Shown here: one piece after another, positions 54,101 to 61,042 of the stretch
How the letters are laid out: every line of letters begins with the position of its first letter
How positions within the stretch are numbered: position 1 is the stretch's first letter
DNA from: Chlorobiota bacterium
Lineage (GTDB): Bacteria; Bacteroidota; Ignavibacteria; OLB7
NCBI GenBank assembly: GCA_016788565.1
Contig: JAEUSP010000019.1
Location: 62,001 to 126,000, forward strand
Reading direction: 5' to 3'
DNA length: 64,000 nucleotides
Made by a program: the position numbers and the translations under genes
The notes under the pieces: model-generated
What the model was told of the DNA's origin: nothing
The model's input: the letters and a program-made list of their open reading frames with translations, nothing else
The model's database searches: none

Positions 54101-54119
54101 ACTAGTTATCGCTAACTAA
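51108..54119 (+). CDS. Large T9SS-secreted protein
   Basis: A 1003-residue protein with AAGGAGATATG upstream. The signal peptide is ALMVGALLLICAGQSLAQ. Near the N-terminus RIYSFRMKLQYNSTLLRAVG and DTAVFFYVLFEVVGDAQGS look cohesin-like. Further segments are strand-rich and include WNFVSLPVVPSNPTSGTVFP followed by GYGYFVKYGD and LGWNTVGALS, a paired pattern common in FCB surface proteins. It ends with the T9SS type A domain AAYPNPATNTASFEFAVPTE, INALGVEVKSLYSGVATGLN and AAGVYFYKMTTNGRTE. A terminator follows 43 bp later. Codon use matches the giant protein gene. Confidence 0.88.
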   Translation: MRKRYWLAGMQALMVGALLLICAGQSLAQGLGKKHLPTITLQKWTGPPTGVLARDTNFVSEPGPGEKRFLLLPVFIMNCLDTSNDPINGYPGERIYSFRMKLQYNSTLLRAVGVQKRGQFPNDNDLVVARDFNMSWDIDQDADYKLETVGGPSAYGERIMVTGSSSTALPLPLKPNAPPGAKGCQWGDTAVFFYVLFEVVGDAQGSTSGINTDQMILTLDSLRWNEYAPGRVTPEMEARGFEKFQEGVAPTRILDPNTGEPFIPNTYGTSYISITPRPRIDLLPTSQVAQINSDPSNYELVFPLQTQYGNPNRIFRNILMVNGVQGTKLRNITVETDAPWLRIDSNDVVNPGVGGGGDGTGRGLFFREIGLQQNFNVVANPALLPTADGSGYPTPGIYIGYITLRSVDALNSAVRLRIVLIVNRNPLESGLDTSSEPTSTRGIRLMFRNSAPSPDTTYLTFGTGIGATDAPDLLFGEAEAATPGSVNQFYARFFPPLLGAGFNGLVDTRGLPPVTTNPATNLQSLDIREYRVDTTIVYCVKFSAGAPQNYPVVIEYDTRDFPPNALLYLRDNLNGTIFNYDMRGTTNVGPTTRTIVIRDPNVTGFCIEYTLPSVIQFPEVRERGWNFVSLPVVPSNPTSGTVFPNISSGRPLLFNGGNGFLPMDTVAPGYGYFVKYGDVVDRTVSGVAVKRIDPTLPLYINVRLNLGWNTVGALSVPTYADDTYMTFRPIGSGRSPSRVGEVYSYTPQRGYVQTARILPGLGYWIKVDGSGYYILTAPPSELNGKIEPKIADDYKVLNQLRISDADQKVSTLYFGRNGSVSNSRYELPPAPGESMFDARFSNNGFVSASKEATASHVVSFQGTEYPVVLSVNNADVEYVVSDALTGYVLGTLKQGEAGAIRINNPLVKSVKLTAVGTASTMLGAAYPNPATNTASFEFAVPTEQQVTITLINALGVEVKSLYSGVATGLNRVEIATEGLAAGVYFYKMTTNGRTETRQLVIAN

Positions 54120-54162
54120 GGCGACGCAAGGGGATAACCTTCCCCCTGCCGAAAAAACGGAG

Positions 54163-54194
54163 ATGGGCAGGTTCTGCATAAAGAGCCTGCCCAT
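54163..54194 (+). terminator. Terminator after the 1003-residue secreted protein gene
   Basis: ATGGGCAGGTTCT (54163-54175), loop GCATAA, AGAGCCTGCCCAT (54182-54194), then TTTC. The 13-bp stem has one G-U pair. It separates the main exported-protein unit from the last, smaller gene. Confidence 0.75.
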
Positions 54195-54278
54195 TTCATG
54201 TTACTGTAACGCCCCCAGTTGCTGGGTGTCGCGCTCCTGAGAACAATTCCAGAACACAACACACACTCCGACCGAATA

Positions 54279-55094
54279 ATGAGATTCCGTGCATTGATGT
54301 TTCCAAGCCTCCTCCTGTTGCTTGCAACTGCTTCGCTATCGGCACAAGTCACCATCATAGACTCGATCAATATCCGTAGCGAAAGCTCTTCCGACATCCC
54401 AATTTATGGCCGCTTTGGCGTGGGGGAGCAGTATCACGATTGGGTGGATGGACTTGTAGATTTTGAAGTCCCCTTCTTCCCCCCTTCCGGGCTTTATATC
54501 CTCTTTCAGCATCAGATAGATTCCGGTTCACCAGCGCAAGGGCTGTGCGTTGCTGATGTTCGCGGCATTCCCCCAACCGCTCTTGAGGGGGAAGGGGATA
54601 CCTTCTCTGTCACCTACCTTCTGCGAATCCAGCGTGGCGTTGGGCGGAACATCATCTTTAACTTCCACCGCCCTTTTGCTCGCGGCATTGATTCCGTTGT
54701 TGTTACCGACCTGAACAACGTCTATTACGCCCACACGTTTACCACCGGTGTGGAGGAAGACACTCTAAAAAATGATGGTGTGAACGGCGTCTATATCAAA
54801 GCCTACTACAACATCCGCCGCTACAACTCGGCTGTGGCGGAACAGCCACGTTTTGCATCGGGAAGGTTTGCGCCAAACCCAACCAGTGGGCGGTTGCAAC
54901 ACAGCCAACCACTACCGCTGGGAAGCTCAATCCAAGTAAGCAACATCAGGGGTGAGGTCGTGGAAACGCGGCAAGTAGATAGCCCCGAAACCGCAATAGA
55001 ACTATCCAATCTTCCCGCCGGAGCATACGTGGTGACGGTGCAAACGCGCGACGGGAAATTGTGGGATCGTGAGCAGGTTGTGGTGGCCCGATAA
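54279..55094 (+). CDS. Exported protein with short T9SS-type tail
   Basis: A 271-residue protein from the ATG at 54279, with signal peptide LMFPSLLLLLATASLSAQ. A beta-rich body follows: GLVDFEVPFFPPSGLYILFQ, TFSVTYLLRIQRGVGRNIIF. The tail has GRFAPNPTSGRLQHSQPLPL, VSNIRGEVVETRQVD and LPAGAYVVTVQTRDG, a T9SS type A-like sorting domain. The PNPTSG start and PAGAY strand are clear. It lies behind the terminator of the previous gene, so it may have its own promoter. The function is unknown. Confidence 0.82.
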   Translation: MRFRALMFPSLLLLLATASLSAQVTIIDSINIRSESSSDIPIYGRFGVGEQYHDWVDGLVDFEVPFFPPSGLYILFQHQIDSGSPAQGLCVADVRGIPPTALEGEGDTFSVTYLLRIQRGVGRNIIFNFHRPFARGIDSVVVTDLNNVYYAHTFTTGVEEDTLKNDGVNGVYIKAYYNIRRYNSAVAEQPRFASGRFAPNPTSGRLQHSQPLPLGSSIQVSNIRGEVVETRQVDSPETAIELSNLPAGAYVVTVQTRDGKLWDREQVVVAR

Positions 55095-55133
55095 CGAGGC
55101 TGAGTTTCTTGCTTTCGGCCGCACAAAAACAAC

Positions 55134-55174
55134 CAGGGCGCAACATCTTCTGTGATGCTGCGCCCTGCTTTTTT
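55134..55174. terminator. Terminator between convergent genes
   Basis: CAGGGCGCA plus CATC (55134-55147, one mismatch) pairs with GATG plus TGCGCCCTG (55154-55167), followed by CTTTTTT. On the minus strand a GTTGTTTTTG tract follows the same hairpin, so it can end both the secreted-protein gene and aspS. Confidence 0.85.
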
Positions 55175-55229
55175 CTGCGATGCCCCACCGTGAGATGAGT
55201 GAGGTCAAAACTGAGAGGAAAGAAAAGCG

Positions 55230-57002
55230 TTACGAACTCTGCCGAATCTGCAATCCCAGCACCTTCAGTTGGTCGTCGGCAACTGGCGAGGGTGCTTCAT
55301 CCATCAGCGATGATGCGCGCATGGTTTTCGGGAACGCCACAACATCGCGGATGTTGTCGGTTCCGGCAAGGATCATAATCAAGCGATCAATCCCCGGGGC
55401 CATTCCGCCGTGGGGCGGCGCGCCGTAGCGGAAGGCATCCAGCAGGAAGCCAAATTTTTTCCGCGCTTCTTCCTCATCCAGCCCAATCAGCTTGAACACT
55501 TTTGCCTGCGTGTCGCGGTCGTGAATTCGGATGCTTCCCGAGGCTAACTCATACCCGTTAATCACAAGGTCGTAGGCGTTGGCACGCACGGCCAGGGGGG
55601 TGCTCTCCAACATGTGCTCATCCTCCCGTTTGTAGGAGGTGAAAGGGTGATGCGCCGGAACTGGCATCCCCGTTTCTGGGTCAATGCTCTCGAACATCGG
55701 GAAATCAACGATGTAGAGAAGGTCGTCAATATGCTTCGGGATCATCTTTTCGCGGCGGGCAACCTCCAGCCGCAGCGCGCCGCAAACGGTGTGAGCGGTG
55801 TTCCAAGCGTCGGCCACAATCAGCAGCATATCGCCGGCGGCGGCCCCCATCCGCTCTTTCAACGCGGCTTTGTGCGTCTGGCTCAGGAACTTAGCCGCGC
55901 TCCCCTCCATATCGTCGCTTGTCACCTTCAGCCACACCAGCCCTTTTGCTCCGTAGCGTTTTGCGTGTTCGGTTAGTTCATCAATTTGCTTGCGGCTGTA
56001 GCTTGCGCCGCCAACAAAATTGATTCCGGTGATAGATCCGTTGCTTTCCAGCGCGCTTCGGAACACGGCAAACTCAGTGTCAGATACCAAGTCGTTCAGC
56101 TCCTGAAGCTCCAAGCCAAACCGTGTGTCGGGCTTGTCGCTGCCGAACCGCGACATGGCCTCGCGGTAGGTCATGCGCCGCAGCGGAAGCGGAAGCTCGA
56201 CCCCTTTCACTTCTTTCCAGAGCCGTGCAAGGTATCCTTCCACCATCTGAAGCACGTCCTCCTGCTCCACAAAGGACATCTCCAAATCAAGCTGAGTAAA
56301 CTCTGGTTGGCGGTCGGCACGAAGGTCTTCATCGCGCATACATTTGGCGATTTGCATGTAGCGGTCGAAACCCGCCACCATCAGCAGTTGCTTGTAGATT
56401 TGTGGCGATTGCGGCAAGGCATACACGCTTCCCGGGTGGACACGGCTGGGAACAATGTAATCGCGTGCCCCTTCCGGGGTGGAGCGCACCAGCATCGGCG
56501 TTTCAATCTCCACAAACCCTTGCTCGGAGAAGTAGTGGTGAGTGACTTGATAGACTTGATTCCGAAGCCGCATAATCCGCTGAAGCTCCGGGTCGCGAAG
56601 GTCCAGATAGCGGTACTTCAGCCGAAGCTCTTCGTTGATTGTTTCACGGTGGCCAATCTCGAAGGGTGGAACGTCGGAGCGATTCAGGATGACTAATTCA
56701 TCAACGTAAATCTCAATCTCGCCAGTGGGCAGGTGGTGGTTTGGATTCTCGCGACGGCGAACATGGCCGCTAACGGCAATCACAAATTCAGACCGAAGCT
56801 CGCTGGCACGTTCCATCAATTCCGGCAGATACTGCGGCGAGAAAACAAGTTGAACAATGCCGGTGTGGTCGCGAAGGTCAATGAAGATCAATCCACCAAG
56901 ATCGCGCCGGGTGGCCACCCAGCCGTTTAATGCCACAACGGTTCCGATATGGCCAGCGGTAATTTTGCCGGCATACTGCGTGCGTGCGGGATAAGGACGC
57001 AT
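55230..57002 (-). CDS. aspS: Aspartate--tRNA ligase
   Basis: A 590-residue class II synthetase, starting at the ATG at 57002, which gives RPYPARTQYAGKITAGHIGT. The 65-codon upstream extension of the frame is not conserved-looking. An N-terminal OB anticodon-binding domain (VVALNGWVATRRDLGGLIFI) is followed by the catalytic core: RYLDLRDPELQRIMRLRNQV, IETPMLVRSTPEGARDYIVP, FTQLDLEMSFVEQED and GGMAPGIDRLIMIL. A bacterial-type insertion (GAD) domain lies at about residues 290-420. The length is typical of bacterial AspRS. Whether it also charges tRNA-Asn cannot be decided here. hflX lies upstream on the same strand. Confidence 0.97.
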   Translation of the reverse strand: MRPYPARTQYAGKITAGHIGTVVALNGWVATRRDLGGLIFIDLRDHTGIVQLVFSPQYLPELMERASELRSEFVIAVSGHVRRRENPNHHLPTGEIEIYVDELVILNRSDVPPFEIGHRETINEELRLKYRYLDLRDPELQRIMRLRNQVYQVTHHYFSEQGFVEIETPMLVRSTPEGARDYIVPSRVHPGSVYALPQSPQIYKQLLMVAGFDRYMQIAKCMRDEDLRADRQPEFTQLDLEMSFVEQEDVLQMVEGYLARLWKEVKGVELPLPLRRMTYREAMSRFGSDKPDTRFGLELQELNDLVSDTEFAVFRSALESNGSITGINFVGGASYSRKQIDELTEHAKRYGAKGLVWLKVTSDDMEGSAAKFLSQTHKAALKERMGAAAGDMLLIVADAWNTAHTVCGALRLEVARREKMIPKHIDDLLYIVDFPMFESIDPETGMPVPAHHPFTSYKREDEHMLESTPLAVRANAYDLVINGYELASGSIRIHDRDTQAKVFKLIGLDEEEARKKFGFLLDAFRYGAPPHGGMAPGIDRLIMILAGTDNIRDVVAFPKTMRASSLMDEAPSPVADDQLKVLGLQIRQSS

Positions 57003-57173
57003 AGAAGAAAAAGCAATGTGAAAAGTTAGTGATGCCCCTTTGTTGGCATGGCAAGCAATGCCAACATCAGGCCACAAAACATCGGTGTTGTTTACTCGCG
57101 AAGCTACCACTGGGAAGTGACGTGGCCATCGCAAAGGCGGTGTTTGTGTGTTGCTGATTGCGGAAGGTAGAAC

Positions 57174-57222
57174 AAGCTGAAGGCTGGCCTGCACGCAAGA
57201 TTGCCTCGCCAGCCTTCAGCTT
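57174..57222. terminator. Perfect 15-bp inverted repeat after hflX
   Basis: AAGCTGAAGGCTGGC (57174-57188) and GCCAGCCTTCAGCTT (57208-57222) are perfect arms around 19 bases. It lies 20 bp past the hflX stop on the minus strand and before aspS. The T-run is weak, so termination efficiency is uncertain. Confidence 0.65.
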
Positions 57223-57242
57223 CATTTCTCCGCGTTTATGTT

Positions 57243-58571
57243 TTACTCAGCTACGGCCTCTGCCGGGATGTCTTCGATTGCTACCGCTTCGGCAATCGCC
57301 AAGTAGTGCTCAACGTGATCCAGCACTTTTGGGCTGTAGCGGAGATGAAGATAGACGTAGTCGTTATCGTACCGCTTTTCCAGCACGTCGGCATGGTTGT
57401 GCAGCCGCGCCAGCGCGTGCCACTTGGCGATTGGTGCCCGCACAATCCGCTCCACCAACGATGCCTCAATCACTTGGGCTAGCTTGTCGCGCAGGGCCGC
57501 AATGTTGAACCCGCGCATCGCCGAGATCATCACGGCATCGGGATACCGCTCCTTCATTTCCAGCAGCATCTCGCTCCCTTTCGGCAGCGCATCCACTTTG
57601 TTGAACACCATGATAGCTGGGATTTCCGCCGCGTCAATATCGGCAAGTGTGGACTCCACGACCGCGATTTGCTCCATCAACGAAGGTGAGGCGATATCCA
57701 CCACGTGCAGCAGAAGATCAGCCTCGCGGACTTCGGCAAGGGTGCTTCGGAAGCTGGCCACCAGATGTGACGGCAGCTTGCGGATAAACCCCACGGTGTC
57801 GCTCAGCAATGCCTTGCGGTCGTTGGCAACTTCGATTTGGCGGACGGTGGTGTCTAACGTGGCAAACAGCCGGTCTTCGGCATGAACGTCGGCCCCGGAA
57901 AGTTCCCGCATCAGCGTTGATTTTCCGGCGTTGGTGTATCCCACCAGCGCGATTTTGAACATCTCGCTTCGCCCTTTGCGTTGGGTTTCGCGTTGCTGGT
58001 CAATCTTTTCCAATTTTTCCCGCAGAAGCGAGATTCGGGTGCGGATCAGGCGGCGGTCGGTTTCAATCTGGGTTTCGCCGGGGCCTTTGGTCCCAATCCC
58101 ACCGTACTGTTTGGAAAGGTGAGTCCACTGGCGGGTAAGGCGCGGCAACATGTACTGAAGCTGGGCAAGTTCCACTTGGGTGCGGGCTTCGCTGCTGCGT
58201 GCGCGTCCGGCAAAGATGTCCAGAATCAGCCCCGAACGATCCACGATTTTCCGTTTGATAACCCGCTCAAGGTTGCGCGCTTGCATCGGCGAAAGGTCAT
58301 CATCAACCACCACAAGGGTGATCCCTTCTTCCTCCACAATCTCGGCAAGTTCTTCGGCCTTCCCTTTGCCGATAAAGAATGCGCCATCTTGGCGTGGCAG
58401 CCCCTGCGTGATTTTCAGCACGGTGTCGGCCCCGGCGGTGTCCACCAGCAGTTCTAACTCGTTCAAATGTTCCAGCGTTTGTTCGCGGCTGGTTGCGCCG
58501 TAGGCAAGCCCCACAAGTGCTGCGCGCTCGCGTGGGTTCTGGACGATGGTGTGAAGTTTCTGTTCGGTCAA
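57243..58571 (-). CDS. hflX: Ribosome-associated GTPase HflX
   Basis: A 442-residue GTPase that binds and splits stalled ribosomes. The N-terminal HflX domain has RERAALVGLAYGATSREQTL, LVVVDDDLSPMQARNLE and DRSGLILDIFAGRARSSEAR, with the conserved GIGTKGPGETQIETDRR. The GTPase domain has G1 VGYTNAGKSTL, G3 LSDTVGFIRKLP and G4 FNKVDAL. The open frame starts 324 bp earlier, but no ATG lies near the conserved core. A TTG at 58571 with AAGGA 7 bp before it is the likely start. A good promoter lies at 58680-58710. Confidence 0.95.
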   Translation of the reverse strand: MTEQKLHTIVQNPRERAALVGLAYGATSREQTLEHLNELELLVDTAGADTVLKITQGLPRQDGAFFIGKGKAEELAEIVEEEGITLVVVDDDLSPMQARNLERVIKRKIVDRSGLILDIFAGRARSSEARTQVELAQLQYMLPRLTRQWTHLSKQYGGIGTKGPGETQIETDRRLIRTRISLLREKLEKIDQQRETQRKGRSEMFKIALVGYTNAGKSTLMRELSGADVHAEDRLFATLDTTVRQIEVANDRKALLSDTVGFIRKLPSHLVASFRSTLAEVREADLLLHVVDIASPSLMEQIAVVESTLADIDAAEIPAIMVFNKVDALPKGSEMLLEMKERYPDAVMISAMRGFNIAALRDKLAQVIEASLVERIVRAPIAKWHALARLHNHADVLEKRYDNDYVYLHLRYSPKVLDHVEHYLAIAEAVAIEDIPAEAVAE

Positions 58572-58679
58572 ATCAAAATCCTTGATGAAGTAAGAATGAA
58601 GTTGAGTGATGCTCTGCTGGCGATGTCGGTTGGTGAGATGGCGCGTTCTGCAGAAGCATCGCGTTTTTGGTGAACGGGG

Positions 58680-58710
58680 CGAAGCTACGAATCGTTTGCT
58701 ACGGCACAAA
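58680..58710 (-). promoter_or_regulatory. Promoter for hflX (Bacteroidota-like)
   Basis: On the minus strand TTTG (58707-58710), 19 bp, TAGCTTCG (58680-58687). The spacing fits the Bacteroidota -33/-7 pattern well. The leader to the TTG start is about 100 nt. Confidence 0.5.
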
Positions 58711-58849
58711 CAACACCACTGCCAACGAAGTGTTTCCGCGATGGCCATCCAACGGTTGGGTGGAAGTAACTTGCAATCGCTTGGTGGGTTTTTGGCTGTG
58801 CGGCCTATTTCTGCTTGCTGCACACATCCACGTTTCTTCATTTCCGGCG

Positions 58850-59737
58850 ATGCTACCACGCACATCATCCACGATCCCAGCCTACGACCTTCCAATTGGC
58901 GATGACCTTGATCTCCCCTTCCGGTTTGTAACGCTGAACCGTAGCCACCAAAGCTACGATTTCACCGCACCACATCGGCATAATTATTATGAGGTTTTCT
59001 TTTTTGAGCAAGGGGGCGGCCAGCATGATATTGACTTTGCAACGTTCCCCATCCACGACTACTCCCTCCATTTCGTTACGCCAGGCCAGGTTCATCAGGT
59101 GCGCCGGCTTCCCGGTTCGGGCGGTGGGGTGATGTTGTTCACGCCCGATTTCTATAGCCTGAGCCTTCGTAACCACGACATCGTAAATACCCCGCCCTTC
59201 CTAACCGGAAACCACCCCTGCCCGGTGTTGAGCTTGGGGGACGAAGCAGGGATGGAGGTGATGTTGCTGATTGGCCTGATGCGTGATGAGTTCCGTTCGG
59301 CAGCGGCCCACCGCCAGGAGGTTATCCGGAGCTACCTGAACATTGTGCTGTTAAAAGCGCGACGGATATTTGAACAACAAGCCAACATTGCCGCCACAAC
59401 GATTGCTGCCGAAAAGCAAATGATCCGTTCGCTGCGGTTGTTGGTGGATTCCCATTTCCATGCTGTACATTCAGCGGGGGCCTACGCGCAAATGCTGAAC
59501 GTGACGCTGAACCATTTGAACAGCACAACCAAGGAACTCACCGGCCACACCGTCAGCGGATTGATTCAGGAGCGGATTATGCTGGAGGCAAAACGGCTGC
59601 TGGTGCATTCCTCGCTCAGCGTGAAGGAGATCGCGTATCACTTGGGCTTTGATGACCCTTCCTATTTCACCCGTTTTTTTCGGCAGCGGCAAATGCTGGC
59701 TCCGGCTGAGTTTAGGGCTGAGTTCCAGCAGCGGTGA
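58850..59737 (+). CDS. AraC-family regulator with N-terminal cupin domain
   Basis: A 295-residue regulator from the ATG at 58850. The N-terminal cupin-like sensor has APHRHNYYEVFFFEQGGGQH and LHFVTPGQVHQVRRLPGSGG. The C-terminal double HTH has HSAGAYAQMLNVTLNHLNST, the linker LIQERIMLEAKRLLVHS, and SVKEIAYHLGFDDPSYFTRF FRQR. It should respond to a small ligand and activate transcription; the ligand is unknown. It is divergent from hflX, and a small membrane-protein gene follows 121 bp downstream. Confidence 0.92.
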   Translation: MLPRTSSTIPAYDLPIGDDLDLPFRFVTLNRSHQSYDFTAPHRHNYYEVFFFEQGGGQHDIDFATFPIHDYSLHFVTPGQVHQVRRLPGSGGGVMLFTPDFYSLSLRNHDIVNTPPFLTGNHPCPVLSLGDEAGMEVMLLIGLMRDEFRSAAAHRQEVIRSYLNIVLLKARRIFEQQANIAATTIAAEKQMIRSLRLLVDSHFHAVHSAGAYAQMLNVTLNHLNSTTKELTGHTVSGLIQERIMLEAKRLLVHSSLSVKEIAYHLGFDDPSYFTRFFRQRQMLAPAEFRAEFQQR

Positions 59738-59858
59738 ACATTTCTGGGTTCCAGGGGCGGATGAAATAGATGCCCCCTTGGCAACGTCAATCCTGCCACT
59801 GCTGTCGGGCTGCGTGGCAAGCAAGTCACACATTTTCTGTTATCAAACCAACCGAACC

Positions 59859-60140
59859 ATGACAAAAAAAACGATTGCGTATGGGATGATCCTGATAGCC
59901 GTTGGCGTTGGGATTTACTGGTATGCTTCCGGGGCAAGCATCTACACGCTAACATCAATTCCGGTTGAGGTGACAGATGAGTTGTTCGGCACAACCGAGA
60001 CCCACTGGGAAGATGGCTTCCGCCCGGGACTTGAGCTTGCCGGGCCAATAATGGGGGGATTGATTCTGGTGGCTGGCGTATTGCTGTGGCTTGCACGGCG
60101 CGACGGTAAAACAGCGAGCACAACAGCGAAACCGCAGTAG
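59859..60140 (+). CDS. Small membrane protein of unknown function
   Basis: A 93-residue protein with two hydrophobic helices, TIAYGMILIAVGVGIYWYAS (about 5-25) and IMGGLILVAGVLLWLARR (about 61-78). A short polar loop between them contains LTSIPVEVTDELFGTTETHW. The ATG at 59859 follows the AraC gene by 121 bp. No family is recognised. It may be under control of that regulator, but nothing in the sequence proves it. Confidence 0.6.
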   Translation: MTKKTIAYGMILIAVGVGIYWYASGASIYTLTSIPVEVTDELFGTTETHWEDGFRPGLELAGPIMGGLILVAGVLLWLARRDGKTASTTAKPQ

Positions 60141-60279
60141 GGCTTGAATGGATGACGTTCGCGGTGTGGAGGTGGGTTGTTAATGCTGAGTGAGTATTTC
60201 ACCGTATCAAGGCGTTTCGCTGTTTAGACTGCAAGTTACTCCTATCGTATGTTAGGCTCCATCCGCTTAACACACAGCA

Positions 60280-61005
60280 ATGCGCATTAAAGACTTCTTC
60301 GGTTGGTTCCTGTGGGAAGGGATCAATCCTGTACTTCTGAATATTCGGTCACGGCAAAAAACGTTCGATAATAATTTTGCCGGATTGAATATCGGGTGTG
60401 GTTTAGATAATCCTAAAAATTGGCTTGGAATTGATGGCGGGGCCTACGTCCTGCTAAAAAAAATACCGCGTCCGTGCATTAAAATATTCTACCGATTCAC
60501 AAACAGCTCCCGAAATTATTCTTTGGACTCAATGCTTGGAAAAATATATGGGAGCCATATCCTCCATTATGAAATCACACGTGGTCTTCCCTTCCCAGAT
60601 GCGACCGTCCCAGCCATATTTTCTTCCCATTTTTTTGAACACATCACGAAAACCGAAGCGCAAGCGTTGGTGCGGGAATGCTACCGAGTAATGAAAAATG
60701 GTGGCATTATTCGAATTTGCGTCCCTTCATTGGAAGAATCAGTAAAAAAAATAGAAATGGCTGTGGAGCAATACCGTGCTGGCAATATCTCTCCAATTCA
60801 GAAATTTGTGACGTATGATTTTAGCGGGTTTCATAACAATTACAGCAATCATCGGCACATGTATAATTTTACTGAGATGAAGCAATTATTAGAGGAAGCC
60901 GGTTTCCAGCATATTGCAGAATATGCTTTTGGCAAAGGAAATATCCCCAATGTTGAGCAGTTAGACACCCGCGAAGGGTTGTTTGTCGAGGCCGTGAAAA
61001 AATAA
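60280..61005 (+). CDS. SAM-dependent methyltransferase
   Basis: A 241-residue class I methyltransferase. The SAM-binding motif I is GLNIGCGLDNPKNWLGID, and the later block PFPDATVPAIFSSHFFEHIT with ECYRVMKNGGIIRICVPSLE is typical of the type 11 family. The C-terminal part (HMYNFTEMKQLLEEAGFQHI) fits methyltransferases found in sugar and cell-envelope gene sets. The gene is clearly AT-richer than its neighbours, which suggests recent acquisition. The substrate is unknown, and no partner glycan genes are adjacent. Confidence 0.87.
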   Translation: MRIKDFFGWFLWEGINPVLLNIRSRQKTFDNNFAGLNIGCGLDNPKNWLGIDGGAYVLLKKIPRPCIKIFYRFTNSSRNYSLDSMLGKIYGSHILHYEITRGLPFPDATVPAIFSSHFFEHITKTEAQALVRECYRVMKNGGIIRICVPSLEESVKKIEMAVEQYRAGNISPIQKFVTYDFSGFHNNYSNHRHMYNFTEMKQLLEEAGFQHIAEYAFGKGNIPNVEQLDTREGLFVEAVKK

Positions 61006-61042
61006 CCGCCGTAAAAAATAACCGTGGTAATCATCGTTAGCT

